Assembly: GCA_900549365.1 (NCBI GenBank)
Contig: UROD01000005.1
Location: 1-26,405, forward strand
DNA from: an uncultured Rickettsiales bacterium
GTDB lineage: Bacteria; Pseudomonadota; Alphaproteobacteria; Rs-D84
Length of the DNA: 26,405 nucleotides
Reading direction: 5' to 3'
Both the position numbers and the translations under genes were made by a program. This document shows positions 1-7,630 of the stretch, in pieces; within the stretch, counting starts at the first letter, position 1; every line of letters starts with the position of its first letter. The notes under the pieces were generated by a model. The model made no database searches. It was not told where the DNA came from and worked only from the letters and a program-made list of their open reading frames with translations.

Positions 1-1
1 T

Positions 2-97
2 GCAATGCGTCAGAAGTGTTTGTTGGATGCAATCGGTACAGATGGCACCAGCACGGACAAGAACGTCTTGCAAACATGGAAAAAAACAGAACAATAA
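2..97 (+). CDS. 3' end of an unidentified gene (partial)
   Basis: Reading from base 2 gives 31 codons ending in TAA at 95-97, just before a rho-independent terminator, so this is the tail of a gene that starts outside the window. The visible peptide begins AMRQKCLLDAIGTDG and ends QTWKKTEQ. It is too short to assign to a family. The one cysteine sits after AMRQK, a setting like the C-x6-C units of the cysteine-rich secreted protein that starts at 1281, so a relationship is possible but unproven. Reading frame and terminator position are the only evidence. Confidence 0.5.
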   Translation, partial: AMRQKCLLDAIGTDGTSTDKNVLQTWKKTEQ

Positions 98-99
98 TA

Positions 100-128
100 A
101 AAAAAACGGGGCATCGCCCCGTTTTTTG
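100..128 (+). terminator. Rho-independent terminator after the partial gene
   Basis: A-tract, CGGGGC stem, ATC loop, GCCCCG and a run of T. The hairpin core is identical to the one after rpmA at 1113-1139, and both are followed by the same repeat module. Confidence 0.85.
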
Positions 129-414
129 TTAGAGCATAGATAATAGAGCATAGAGAATAGATAGTGCGCCATTCGGCGCACTTGTTTTTTCGTCACAGAG
201 CAAGTTCTCCTGCCTGTGCAGGAATGACAAATATGTGCTGCGCAATATTATCAACTGGATTGCTTCGTCATTTCATTCCTCGCAATGACAAAAGAGCTAA
301 AATGGCCACCTTGTCATTGCGAGCGCAGCGCGGCAATCCAGTAAAATAAGAGCTGCGCCAACGGCGCACAAAATTTTTATCGTGGCAGAGCACCAGCGGC
401 GACGGATGCGCTTT
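129..414. repeat. Long intergenic stretch: repeat module copy A with an inserted element
   Basis: This is the non-coding gap before rplU (98-540), and no convincing gene is visible. Positions 129-181 and 363-414 match the shorter copy B after rpmA (1140-1224): AGAGCATA repeats, a GTGCGCC/GGCGCAC hairpin at 164-181, then AAAATTTTTATCGTGGC and a GGATGCGCTTT end. In copy A about 180 bp lie between the hairpin and the right block, and a second hairpin copy stands at 354-368, as if something had inserted at the hairpin and duplicated it. The AGAGCATAGATAAT unit is also duplicated once relative to copy B. Positions 415-540 hold the rplU promoter and leader. Confidence 0.75.
254..342. repeat. Imperfect inverted repeat (TGGATTGC...GCAATCCA palindromic element)
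   Basis: The left arm (254-291) starts ACTGGATTGC and ends CTCGCAATGACAA. The right arm (311-342) starts TTGTCATTGCGAG and ends GGCAATCCAGT. Reverse-complementing the right arm reproduces the left apart from a few internal bases. About 20 bp separate the arms. The motif resembles short palindromic repeats dispersed in Rickettsia and other bacterial genomes. A neighbouring CCTGCCTGTGCAGGAATGACA stretch at 210-230 resembles another common dispersed repeat. No transposase is present, so if mobile it would be a non-autonomous element. Confidence 0.7.
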
Positions 415-457
415 GCTCTCTTGGTTGACGGTTTGTTGTAAAATTTCGTCAAAACAC

Positions 458-485
458 TTGACTTTTTATAAAAAAATGATACTTT
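458..485 (+). promoter_or_regulatory. Probable rplU-rpmA promoter
   Basis: TTGACT at 458-463 and TACTTT at 480-485 are separated by 16 bp. The leader is then about 50 nt and carries a purine-rich AAAGAGAAAG ribosome binding region before the ATG at 541. The -10 box is weak, so its exact position is uncertain. Confidence 0.4.
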
Positions 486-540
486 TGTAGCAAGTTTTAT
501 ACAAAACGCAGAACAAGAACAATATAAAAGAGAAAGAAGT

Positions 541-840
541 ATGAGCAATTTCGCAATCTTTCAAACCGGTGGCAAACAGTATCGCGTGCAAAGCGGTGAT
601 ATTGTAAAGGTTGAAAAACTGGATGCCGAAGGTACGGTTGAATTTGACCAGGTTTTGATGATTGGTGACAAAATCGGCACACCATTTATTGACGGTGCCA
701 AGGTTATTGCCACAGTCGTTGAACAGAAACGCGCTGACAAGGTTTTGGTGTTCAAGAAAAAACGCCGCCAGAACTATCGCCGCACACGTGGCCATCGTCA
801 GTATATCACTGTTGTGAAAATTACAGAGATTAAGGACTAA
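541..840 (+). CDS. rplU: 50S ribosomal protein bL21
   Basis: This is a component of the large ribosomal subunit that binds 23S rRNA. The 99-residue product has the family's usual length and the hallmark start FAIFQTGGKQYRV, the middle EFDQVLMIGD, and the basic tail KKKRRQNYRRTRGHRQ followed by T-V-V-K-I. It starts at an ATG behind a purine-rich leader. rpmA follows after 11 bp, giving the conserved rplU-rpmA pair seen in most bacteria, and both end at the terminator at 1113-1139. Nothing unusual is seen in the protein. Confidence 0.97.
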   Translation: MSNFAIFQTGGKQYRVQSGDIVKVEKLDAEGTVEFDQVLMIGDKIGTPFIDGAKVIATVVEQKRADKVLVFKKKRRQNYRRTRGHRQYITVVKITEIKD

Positions 841-851
841 GGAGTTTACTT

Positions 852-1112
852 ATGGCACACAAGAAAGCAGGTTCGGCGACCACTAATGGACGCGACTCAG
901 AAGGACGTCGTTTAGGCGTCAAAAAATCTGGTGGCAGCCGCGTTATCCCAGGAAACATCATCATTCGCCAGCGTGGCACATCTGTGCACCCAGGGTTGAA
1001 TGTTGGTATGGGCAAAGACCACACATTGTTTGCAAAAATCGCAGGCATTGTGAAATTCAAAAAAGGTCTGGGTAATCGCAAGACAGTATCTGTCGAACCA
1101 GAAGCAAAATAA
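852..1112 (+). CDS. rpmA: 50S ribosomal protein bL27
   Basis: This is the large-subunit protein whose N-terminus reaches the peptidyl transferase centre. The 86-residue product starts MAHKKAGSATTNGRDS and contains the family blocks GGSRVIPGNIIIRQRGT and PGLNVGMGKDHTLFA. As in other proteobacteria there is no cleaved N-terminal extension of the firmicute type. An AGGAG-like ribosome binding site overlaps the end of rplU about 8 nt upstream of the ATG. It is cotranscribed with rplU. Confidence 0.97.
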   Translation: MAHKKAGSATTNGRDSEGRRLGVKKSGGSRVIPGNIIIRQRGTSVHPGLNVGMGKDHTLFAKIAGIVKFKKGLGNRKTVSVEPEAK

Positions 1113-1139
1113 AAAAAACGGGGCATCGCCCCGTTTTTT
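1113..1139 (+). terminator. Rho-independent terminator of rplU-rpmA
   Basis: An A-run, CGGGGC/GCCCCG stem with ATC loop, and a T-run immediately follow the rpmA stop. It has the same core as the terminator at 100-128. Confidence 0.9.
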
Positions 1140-1224
1140 ATTAGAGCATAGAGAATAGATAGTGCGCCATTCGGCGCACAAAATTTTTATCGTGGCGCAG
1201 CGTCAGCGGAGATGGATGCGCTTT
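1140..1224. repeat. Intergenic repeat module copy B (uninterrupted)
   Basis: AGAGCATAGAGAATAGATA is followed by the hairpin GTGCGCC-ATTC-GGCGCAC (1162-1179) and a 45-bp block ending GGATGCGCTTT. It is nearly identical to the two halves of copy A at 129-181 and 363-414, but without the insert. The in-frame ATG at 1212 lies in this repeat, which argues against it as a real start for the following gene. Confidence 0.75.
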
Positions 1225-1261
1225 TTATACGAACTTTCATCTTTTATGTCGCGGGTACTTG

Positions 1262-1270
1262 TGATATAAT
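1262..1270 (+). promoter_or_regulatory. Extended -10 promoter for the cysteine-rich protein gene
   Basis: TGATATAAT is a perfect extended -10 element (TG at 1262-1263, TATAAT at 1265-1270). No good -35 box lies 16-18 bp upstream. The expected transcription start near 1277 leaves only a few bases before the ATG at 1281, so the mRNA would be leaderless or nearly so. Confidence 0.6.
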
Positions 1271-1280
1271 TATGCCAAGT

Positions 1281-3449
1281 ATGAAAAAGTTTCTGACATG
1301 TTTTTTTGCGTTGGCCTGTTTTACGCCGACGGCATTTGCCGCCGACACGGCGTCGGTTACACCGTCGCGTGTAATTCCAACTGCGGCCAAGTCAGATAAT
1401 ACATCGCGTACGCTGTCATCGCGTACTGGCGTGCGGTCAACCAACACAACATCTGTGCGCAGTGCCACGTCCACGTCAGGTGCTGCCACACGTGCCGCAA
1501 CCGCCGCGGCCCGCGCGTCCAATACAAACGGCAATGTTTCTACGGCGCGCACGGGGTTAGATGCAGCGGTCAACACCAGTGGTCGTAATTCGCGGGTCGA
1601 GGCCGCCAGTATCAACAGTGATCCCGCGGTTCGGCGTTTGGGATTGACGTTGCGCCCATCGGTGGCAGAGGTTGGCGGTCGCGCTAAAATCGCTGGTACA
1701 GATACATATACAGGTTCAAATATATCATCAGAAATTCGCAATTTATCAACGCGTGCGGCAACCAAAACGATTAACGCAGAATCTATTGCTGATGCCAAGG
1801 AACGCTTGGAACAAACAGCCAGTTTGAACAAATCGTGTCAGGAACAATACAATGATTGCATGGATCAATTCTGTGCGGTGATTGACTCTAATCAAAAGCG
1901 GTGCAGTTGCAGCGCAAACCTGTCCAAATATACCAAGGTCGAAGACGCCGTCAAAAACGCCAATACCCAGTTGAACGAGGTGGCCCAGCGTATCCGCTAT
2001 GTCGGGCTGTCGGCGGACGAAATCCGTGCAATTATGTCCGCGACCGAGGCCGAAGAGGCCTTGTCCGGTACGGTTGATACGACCGAAACACGCAATATGC
2101 TGGAACAGATTGAGGCACTGATAAAAGACCCAAAGAGTTCTACGTCATATTCGTCGGATACATATACTGGTTTAGATATGGATTTGGATTTTTCGTCCGA
2201 TGTAACCGACTTGTTTAGTTTGGACTTTTTAAGCAACAATACAGGCAGTTTTTCAAACCTGCGTGGTACGGAATTGTATAATGCCGCGAAAAAACGTTGC
2301 AATACCGTCCTGACCCAGTGCAAAGAGGTCGGCGCAACGTCCCAGCAAATCACCGGTAATTACGATTTAGCCATAGACAAAGATTGCATCGCGTACGAGC
2401 AGGGCTTGACCAAGATGAATGAAACATTGGTGTCCAATGTGCGCAGTGCAAATCGTATGTTGCAAAAGGCCAGATTAGCCGTGTTGCAAAACAAGAATCA
2501 GTATGATGCCAAGGGCTGTATTGGTGCGCTGGACGCATGTATGACCGACGATATGGTGTGTGGTGATAACTATGTAAAATGTCTGGACCCAACCAAAGTA
2601 TATATTGATGAAAACGGCAAGGTTGTACTAGGCCAAAATATCACAAATATTACCGAGTTTATGGCGGAGTATAATAACGCAGGTATCAATAACGAGTTCC
2701 TGAAAAGTTCATACGGCATGTCAATCAATACGGAAAAATGCAAGGCCAAGCCAACCGACAAAACACCAGTTGGAAATAATGGCGCGTGCATTGCGGGGTA
2801 TCTGATGCGTAAAATCGGTACAGGGCAAAAGGTTACCGACGAAGGGTTGTGTCGTGCGGTTCTGGATAAATGTCAGGCATACACATATGACAAGAACGGC
2901 AACTACATGGCGTACAATGACATTGTTGTGAATTACGTCCAGCGTGCATTGGTTAATATTCGTGCCGCCCAACAACAGGTTATATCGGATTATGCGTCAT
3001 CATGTATGCTGGATATAGCAACGTGCTATAATCAACAGGTGACACAAGTTAATGCATGGTCATCGTCTGCCAGTATCGGCAGTGTGTACAATGTTATGCG
3101 TGGTGCGTGCCGCAATGTTGCGTTGACATGTGCATATGCGGTCTTTGCCGAAGATGCAGGTTCGTGCCCACCAGGCAACGATGGTGTGGATACATGCATA
3201 GAAAGTATCTCTGAAATGTTCTATCAATCGTTGTTATGTCCAGATAATTCAACATATTCTGCGTCAGAGGGAACAGCGGGCGTGGGTGGCTATGTGAACG
3301 AACGGTGCAAGTGTAACAGTGGTTATACCCCATTCAGTGGTCAATGCTTGGCAGAATGCGGGGAGCACGAGAAACGTAATTCATACGGTACATGCGTATG
3401 TGACGCCAATTACACACGCGTCAATGGTATTTGTACGCCAGATAGTTAA
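1281..3449 (+). CDS. Large secreted cysteine-rich protein of unknown function
   Basis: I do not recognise the family. From the ATG at 1281 the product has 722 residues. A signal peptide (MKKFLTCFFALACFTPTAFA, cleavage before ADT) is followed by a Ser/Thr/Ala/Arg-rich low-complexity segment to about residue 160. The remainder is rich in cysteine: 30 cysteines, all after residue 185. Six C-x6-C pairs start at residues 186, 340, 413, 524, 575 and 610, often with a Leu or Ile inside the pair (e.g. CNTVLTQC, CIGALDAC, CRAVLDKC). The last 50 residues resemble EGF-like modules (CKC-NSGY, GTCVC-DANY, NGIC). It is probably exported and disulfide-bonded, either surface-exposed or periplasmic. In-frame ATGs at 1212 and 1272 are disfavoured because one lies in a repeat and the other falls right behind the -10 box. 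Confidence 0.8.
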   Translation: MKKFLTCFFALACFTPTAFAADTASVTPSRVIPTAAKSDNTSRTLSSRTGVRSTNTTSVRSATSTSGAATRAATAAARASNTNGNVSTARTGLDAAVNTSGRNSRVEAASINSDPAVRRLGLTLRPSVAEVGGRAKIAGTDTYTGSNISSEIRNLSTRAATKTINAESIADAKERLEQTASLNKSCQEQYNDCMDQFCAVIDSNQKRCSCSANLSKYTKVEDAVKNANTQLNEVAQRIRYVGLSADEIRAIMSATEAEEALSGTVDTTETRNMLEQIEALIKDPKSSTSYSSDTYTGLDMDLDFSSDVTDLFSLDFLSNNTGSFSNLRGTELYNAAKKRCNTVLTQCKEVGATSQQITGNYDLAIDKDCIAYEQGLTKMNETLVSNVRSANRMLQKARLAVLQNKNQYDAKGCIGALDACMTDDMVCGDNYVKCLDPTKVYIDENGKVVLGQNITNITEFMAEYNNAGINNEFLKSSYGMSINTEKCKAKPTDKTPVGNNGACIAGYLMRKIGTGQKVTDEGLCRAVLDKCQAYTYDKNGNYMAYNDIVVNYVQRALVNIRAAQQQVISDYASSCMLDIATCYNQQVTQVNAWSSSASIGSVYNVMRGACRNVALTCAYAVFAEDAGSCPPGNDGVDTCIESISEMFYQSLLCPDNSTYSASEGTAGVGGYVNERCKCNSGYTPFSGQCLAECGEHEKRNSYGTCVCDANYTRVNGICTPDS

Positions 3450-3474
3450 AAAAACGCCCAACGGGGCGTTTTTT
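3448..3474. terminator. Bidirectional terminator between convergent genes
   Basis: An A-run, ACGCCC stem, GGGCGT and a T-run form a hairpin that works in both orientations. It sits between the stop of the cysteine-rich protein gene and dnaQ, and overlaps the dnaQ stop codon at 3473-3475. Confidence 0.85.
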
Positions 3475-4150
3475 ATTTGTTTAATTTTTCCATAAATGCA
3501 TTGTGATTTTCCAATTCATCAGGGTGCGCTGGGAATGTGCGGTGTGGAAAATCCCCGCTGTTTTTTGGGGTTTTCAAAAACGCATCGTGTTGTTGCGCAA
3601 TAATTTCATTGATGTCTGGGGCGGGGGCGGTGTTTTCCAGTTCTTTGTACACCTTGGCCAGAATCTCGGCGTCAATCAATGCACCGTGTGCGTCGGCACG
3701 CGCGGTCAGTGATATACCATACCATTTTGCCAGTGCGTCCAGCGAATAACTTTTTGGGCCGAAAACACGATTGCGTGCAATGATAATAGAATCCAACTGG
3801 CGCGTACGCGGAATCTGGGGCAGATTCAGCATTTCCAATTCGTGATTGATAAATGGAAAGTCAAAGTCAATACCGTTATGTGCAACCAATGGTGCATCAC
3901 CAATAAATTCCAAGAATTTAGGTGCAATAACAGACATCTTGGGTTTATCTTCCAAAAAAGCATTGGAAATTTTATGTACCATATATGTTTCTGGGGGAAT
4001 AATTTTCCCCTCTGGATTTATATATTCGTGGAATGTGTTGTCGGTAATGCGCCCATCGACCATTTCAACCGCACCAATTTCAATACAGCGGTCGCCCCGC
4101 AAATATTCAAATCCTGTGGTTTCAATATCAAAGCAAATAACACGCGCCAT
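3473..4150 (-). CDS. dnaQ: DNA polymerase III epsilon subunit-type 3'-5' exonuclease
   Basis: This is a proofreading exonuclease of the DnaQ/DEDDh family, 225 residues. Exo I is FDIETTG (D8, E10). Exo II is the AHN...FDF..INHEL region, with Asp97 aligning to the usual aspartate and one extra residue between HN and FD compared with E. coli. Exo III is AHGALIDAEILA (H155, D160). The HGALIDAE signature is typical of replicative epsilon subunits. A GGAAGGGGA ribosome binding site lies 5 nt before the ATG. The C-terminal 50 residues should hold the alpha-binding segment but cannot be verified by eye. The gene is divergent from uvrD and convergent with the cysteine-rich protein gene. Confidence 0.9.
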   Translation of the reverse strand: MARVICFDIETTGFEYLRGDRCIEIGAVEMVDGRITDNTFHEYINPEGKIIPPETYMVHKISNAFLEDKPKMSVIAPKFLEFIGDAPLVAHNGIDFDFPFINHELEMLNLPQIPRTRQLDSIIIARNRVFGPKSYSLDALAKWYGISLTARADAHGALIDAEILAKVYKELENTAPAPDINEIIAQQHDAFLKTPKNSGDFPHRTFPAHPDELENHNAFMEKLNK

Positions 4151-4182
4151 AATCGTCCCCTTCCCGTAATAAAAATATATTT

Positions 4183-4211
4183 TTGATATGTTGTTGCGCG
4201 TGTATTATAAT
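4183..4211 (+). promoter_or_regulatory. Canonical promoter for uvrD
   Basis: TTGATA (4183-4188), a 17-bp spacer and TATAAT (4206-4211) form one of the best promoters in the window. The expected start is about 4218, which coincides with an in-frame GTG. The upstream ATG at 4188 overlaps the -35 box and so cannot be on this transcript. Confidence 0.75.
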
Positions 4212-4217
4212 GAATGC

Positions 4218-6332
4218 GTGAATCTAAATCTAGAAAATCTTAACCCCGAACAAAAATTAGCCGTCACAACAACCGAAGGGCCACTGTTGGTGCTGTCGGG
4301 GGCGGGTACGGGCAAAACACGCGTGTTGACCACGCGCGTGGCGTATATATTAAATTCTGGTTTGGCAATGCCGTGGCAGGTTTTGGCACTGACGTTTACG
4401 AATCGCGCGGCGAACGAAATGAAAACGCGTATTGCCGAATTTTCAGATGATGCGGCCACGTGGCGTCCGTCTGACCTGTGGTGCGGGACATTTCATTCCA
4501 TTTGCCTGCGCATATTGCGCGCAAATGCGGCCGCGGCGGGCCTGCGTCGTGATTTCCTGATTTATGGCGAAGATGACCAAAAGGCAACATTGAAAAACAT
4601 TTTTGCCGATATGTCGTTGGACGCCAAGGATTACAATCCATCTGATTGGGTAGAGCGTATTTCGGCAATAAAAGACAAAGGTTTGTCCACTGGTAACGAT
4701 ATCACAGTTGGTGATGTTGCAAAAAAAATATTAAACGCATATAACGCAGAATTAGCGCGTATGGGCGCAGTTGATTTTGGTGATATAATATTACACGTGC
4801 TGAACCTGTTTGATAAAAATCCAGACATTCTGGCGCGTTATGCGCGACAATTCAAATACATTATGGTTGATGAATTCCAAGACACTAATCGTGCCCAGAT
4901 GCAATTCTTGGAAATGTTGACGCGTGATGCAGACGCACCAAACATATGTTGCGTTGGTGATGATGACCAGTCGATTTATTCGTGGCGCGGTGCTGAAATC
5001 AAAAATATTTTGGGATTCGAACAGAAATTCAAAAATGCCCAGATAATTCGTCTGGAAACAAATTATCGCAGCACGCCAAACATTCTGGGTGCTGCAAATT
5101 CATTGATACGTCATAATCAGGGCCGTTTAGGCAAGGATTTACGTACCGCCGCCAACGGTAATTCTGGTGAACCGGTGTATGTTTTAACACTGCCGTCCGA
5201 TTGGGACGAGGCACGCATTATCGCCGACACAATTATGCGTCGCGGTGATGGTGTGCCGTATTCTGATTTTGCTGTATTGATTCGCGCAGGCAGTTTATCG
5301 CGCCTGTTCGAAGAAGAATTTACATCGCGCGGGATTCCATACAAATTGGTCGGTGCGACCAAGTTCTATGACCGTATGGAAATCCGTGATGCGATTGCGT
5401 ATTTACGCCTGTTGGTATATCCGTTTGATGATATGTCGTTCACGCGTATTATTGGCAAACCACGCCGTGGTTTCGGCCCATCTGCGATTGCAAAAATCAG
5501 GGCGCAGGGCACTAATTTGATGGACGGATTACGCGCGGCGTCGTTGTCTGGGAAACAGGGCGCAGCAGCCACAGAATTTTTGTCGGCATTTGATTTTGAT
5601 TGGGCGGGTATGCCGCCTATGGATGCCGCCCGCACAATACTGGAAAAATCGGGGTATATAAATTATTGGCGCACATCCAAGGACACAGATGCCAGCGAAC
5701 GGTTGGACAATATTCGCGAACTGATAACGAATGTAATTGCAAAGTATGATACGTTGCCGGATTTCTTGGAACATGCGGCATTGATGACGGCGGACGACAA
5801 TGATAACGATGCTGCCCCCGTGATTGATGCGGTCAGTATTATGACAATTCACGCGGCCAAGGGATTGGAATTTAACACGGTATTCCTGCCCGCATGGGAA
5901 GATGGAATTTTCCCAAATGATATGGCGATTGATGGTGGCGGTCTGGAAGAAGAACGCCGTTTGGCATATGTCGCAATCACACGTGCGCGTCGCCGTGCAA
6001 TAATTTCAAATGCAATGTCGCGTATGGTGTTTGGTTCGCGCCAGTATAATTCGCCCAGCCGTTTTATCACGGAAATGGATAATCATTTCTTGGATTTCCA
6101 AGGGGGCGGCCCGCGCAATATTCGCACGTCAAACGCACCGCGCCCATCATATGCTACACGTCGCGCTGCCGTGACGCCCGCCACACCAAAAAGCGTGGTT
6201 GGTCGTTTGGTGTCACACGCCGATATGGGACGTGGTGTCGTTATCGAAGACGCGGGCAATATTTTAACGGTTGCATTCCGCACGCGTGGTATAAAAAAGG
6301 TTGCGCGTGATTATCTGGAATTTGTGGACTGA
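4218..6332 (+). CDS. uvrD: ATP-dependent DNA helicase, UvrD/PcrA type (superfamily 1)
   Basis: This is a 3'-5' DNA helicase for repair and replication restart. From the GTG at 4218 the product is 704 residues, beginning (M)NLNLENLNPEQKLAV, as UvrD/PcrA proteins do. Visible motifs are Walker A GAGTGKT (28-34), motif II VDEFQDTN (D218, E219), motif III DDQSIYSWRGA (about 250), motif V TIHAAKGLEF (about 545) and motif VI RLAYVAITRARR (about 580). A C-terminal Tudor-like segment begins VGRLVSHADMGRGVV (about 660). No Shine-Dalgarno sequence is present and the -10 box ends 6 nt before the GTG, so translation is probably leaderless. It ends 2 bp from the convergent VirB6-like gene, with no terminator between them. 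Confidence 0.93.
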   Translation: MNLNLENLNPEQKLAVTTTEGPLLVLSGAGTGKTRVLTTRVAYILNSGLAMPWQVLALTFTNRAANEMKTRIAEFSDDAATWRPSDLWCGTFHSICLRILRANAAAAGLRRDFLIYGEDDQKATLKNIFADMSLDAKDYNPSDWVERISAIKDKGLSTGNDITVGDVAKKILNAYNAELARMGAVDFGDIILHVLNLFDKNPDILARYARQFKYIMVDEFQDTNRAQMQFLEMLTRDADAPNICCVGDDDQSIYSWRGAEIKNILGFEQKFKNAQIIRLETNYRSTPNILGAANSLIRHNQGRLGKDLRTAANGNSGEPVYVLTLPSDWDEARIIADTIMRRGDGVPYSDFAVLIRAGSLSRLFEEEFTSRGIPYKLVGATKFYDRMEIRDAIAYLRLLVYPFDDMSFTRIIGKPRRGFGPSAIAKIRAQGTNLMDGLRAASLSGKQGAAATEFLSAFDFDWAGMPPMDAARTILEKSGYINYWRTSKDTDASERLDNIRELITNVIAKYDTLPDFLEHAALMTADDNDNDAAPVIDAVSIMTIHAAKGLEFNTVFLPAWEDGIFPNDMAIDGGGLEEERRLAYVAITRARRRAIISNAMSRMVFGSRQYNSPSRFITEMDNHFLDFQGGGPRNIRTSNAPRPSYATRRAAVTPATPKSVVGRLVSHADMGRGVVIEDAGNILTVAFRTRGIKKVARDYLEFVD

Positions 6333-6334
6333 TT

Positions 6335-7630
6335 TTATTTCTTGTTTTCCTTGATAATCTTTTTCCACTTTTTATATTCGCCATACGCATTGTTCCACAG
6401 ACGCGTGCCCTCTGATTTAATCTTTTGACCCATGCTGTCATCAATGCTGCCACCGATTTTCTTGGCAATGTCCATTGCATGATTTGCCAAATACGCAACC
6501 AAAATCCCCGACAGCAATACAACCATAAAATTGTCGTCTTTCAAACTGGGCACTTGGGCGGCCATATTCATATCAATAATCCCCGACAGCAACGCCGCGC
6601 ACAATGCAACCACAATCGACAGCGACACAAAATACAACGCTGCGTTTATGAAACGCTGAATCTGGGCAGATAATGATTCCACCTTGAACAATCCCAAAAA
6701 TCCATTGAATATTGTGCCGGCAATTCCCTTGTACGATGTTTTCCCGACTGTTTCAGCAATCGCAGTAAAAGGCAACATTATCACGGCCAAGAATAAATCC
6801 GCAATCACACCCAGTGCGATAAATGCAAACTTGAACGCGTTATATACAAACAGCACAACAAACGTGACCCCAATTACAAATGAAAATGCGCTGTGCCCAA
6901 TTCCCGCCAGCATCCATTTGAATCCAGCGGCAACCGCTGTATAGAAAAATCCCGACAACCGCGTTGGCACGCACATCATATCGGCGGCAGCATTTGCGTC
7001 AATCAGCATACGCGCTGGTGTGTGCGCAGCGGCATATTCGCGAATTGCGGTGCACGTGTCGGGCAAATCCACCCCCGCAATATTTGCAATTGTGTTCAAG
7101 ATAAAGTCCGACAGATACGTTCCAACCATAATAATCGGCCCCATAATCCACATAAACACACGCGCCGGCCCAAATTGCAAGATTATAATCCATATTGCAA
7201 TCGTTGCACCTTTCTTGACGACACTTTTTGCCAAATCACGCACGTTGGATTTTGTGGTCATCATCTGGTACGTTTCAAACATCGCCCAGAATATATACGC
7301 GATGATAATAAATATTACCACGAATCGCACCAACGACCCGTCCAGTATTTCTGCAACCCATGACATAGCATTCATAAATGCCAGACCGGCCTTGGCCTCA
7401 ATCGGGACATAATCTTTGACCAACTGTTGATTTTGAAAACCGGCTTGAAATTCTGTCAAATCGCGCGACATATCATTGGTAAAAGATTTCAGATTGTGTT
7501 CCGTTGTCCACGCGCCAAATTCACCAATATCACCACCCGCCGGCAAATTAGTTGCGGCAAATGTCGGTGCGGAAAACATAATCGCAGCGCACATAATTAA
7601 ATTTGATAAAAATTTCATTGCACGTTTCAT
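6335..7630 (-). CDS. VirB6/TrbL-like type IV secretion membrane protein (A, last in operon)
   Basis: This is a polytopic inner-membrane protein of the VirB6/TrbL type, a T4SS channel component, 431 residues from the ATG at 7630. Its ATG shares one base with the stop of the preceding gene (TGATG). A signal-peptide-like start (MKFLSNLIMCAAIMFSAPTFA) is followed by about six hydrophobic segments, a presumed periplasmic loop with a C-x26-C pair (DTC ... MMC), and the hydrophobic AVIMLPFTAIAE segment shared with its four paralogues. The end is Lys-rich (YKKWKKIIKENKK). Family assignment rests on topology, length and the shared architecture of all five proteins. Confidence 0.72.
   Translation of the reverse strand: MKRAMKFLSNLIMCAAIMFSAPTFAATNLPAGGDIGEFGAWTTEHNLKSFTNDMSRDLTEFQAGFQNQQLVKDYVPIEAKAGLAFMNAMSWVAEILDGSLVRFVVIFIIIAYIFWAMFETYQMMTTKSNVRDLAKSVVKKGATIAIWIIILQFGPARVFMWIMGPIIMVGTYLSDFILNTIANIAGVDLPDTCTAIREYAAAHTPARMLIDANAAADMMCVPTRLSGFFYTAVAAGFKWMLAGIGHSAFSFVIGVTFVVLFVYNAFKFAFIALGVIADLFLAVIMLPFTAIAETVGKTSYKGIAGTIFNGFLGLFKVESLSAQIQRFINAALYFVSLSIVVALCAALLSGIIDMNMAAQVPSLKDDNFMVVLLSGILVAYLANHAMDIAKKIGGSIDDSMGQKIKSEGTRLWNNAYGEYKKWKKIIKENKK

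Noticed and set aside
164..349. Small plus-strand open frame in the intergenic repeats
   Set aside because: It reads through two repeat elements and a hairpin, lacks a ribosome binding site, and its product has no coherent features.
1212..1280. Upstream ATG starts (1212, 1272) for the cysteine-rich protein
   Set aside because: Position 1212 lies inside an intergenic repeat that also occurs where no gene follows, and 1272 directly abuts the -10 box. The ATG at 1281 gives a clean signal peptide.
4188..4217. Upstream ATG start for uvrD
   Set aside because: It overlaps the -35 box of a canonical promoter and would add ten residues not expected in UvrD. The GTG at 4218 fits the predicted transcript start.
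6893..7363. 156-codon open frame on the plus strand within VirB6-like gene A
   Set aside because: It is a shadow frame of a well-supported membrane protein, with no start signals and a His/Asn/Arg-rich meaningless product.
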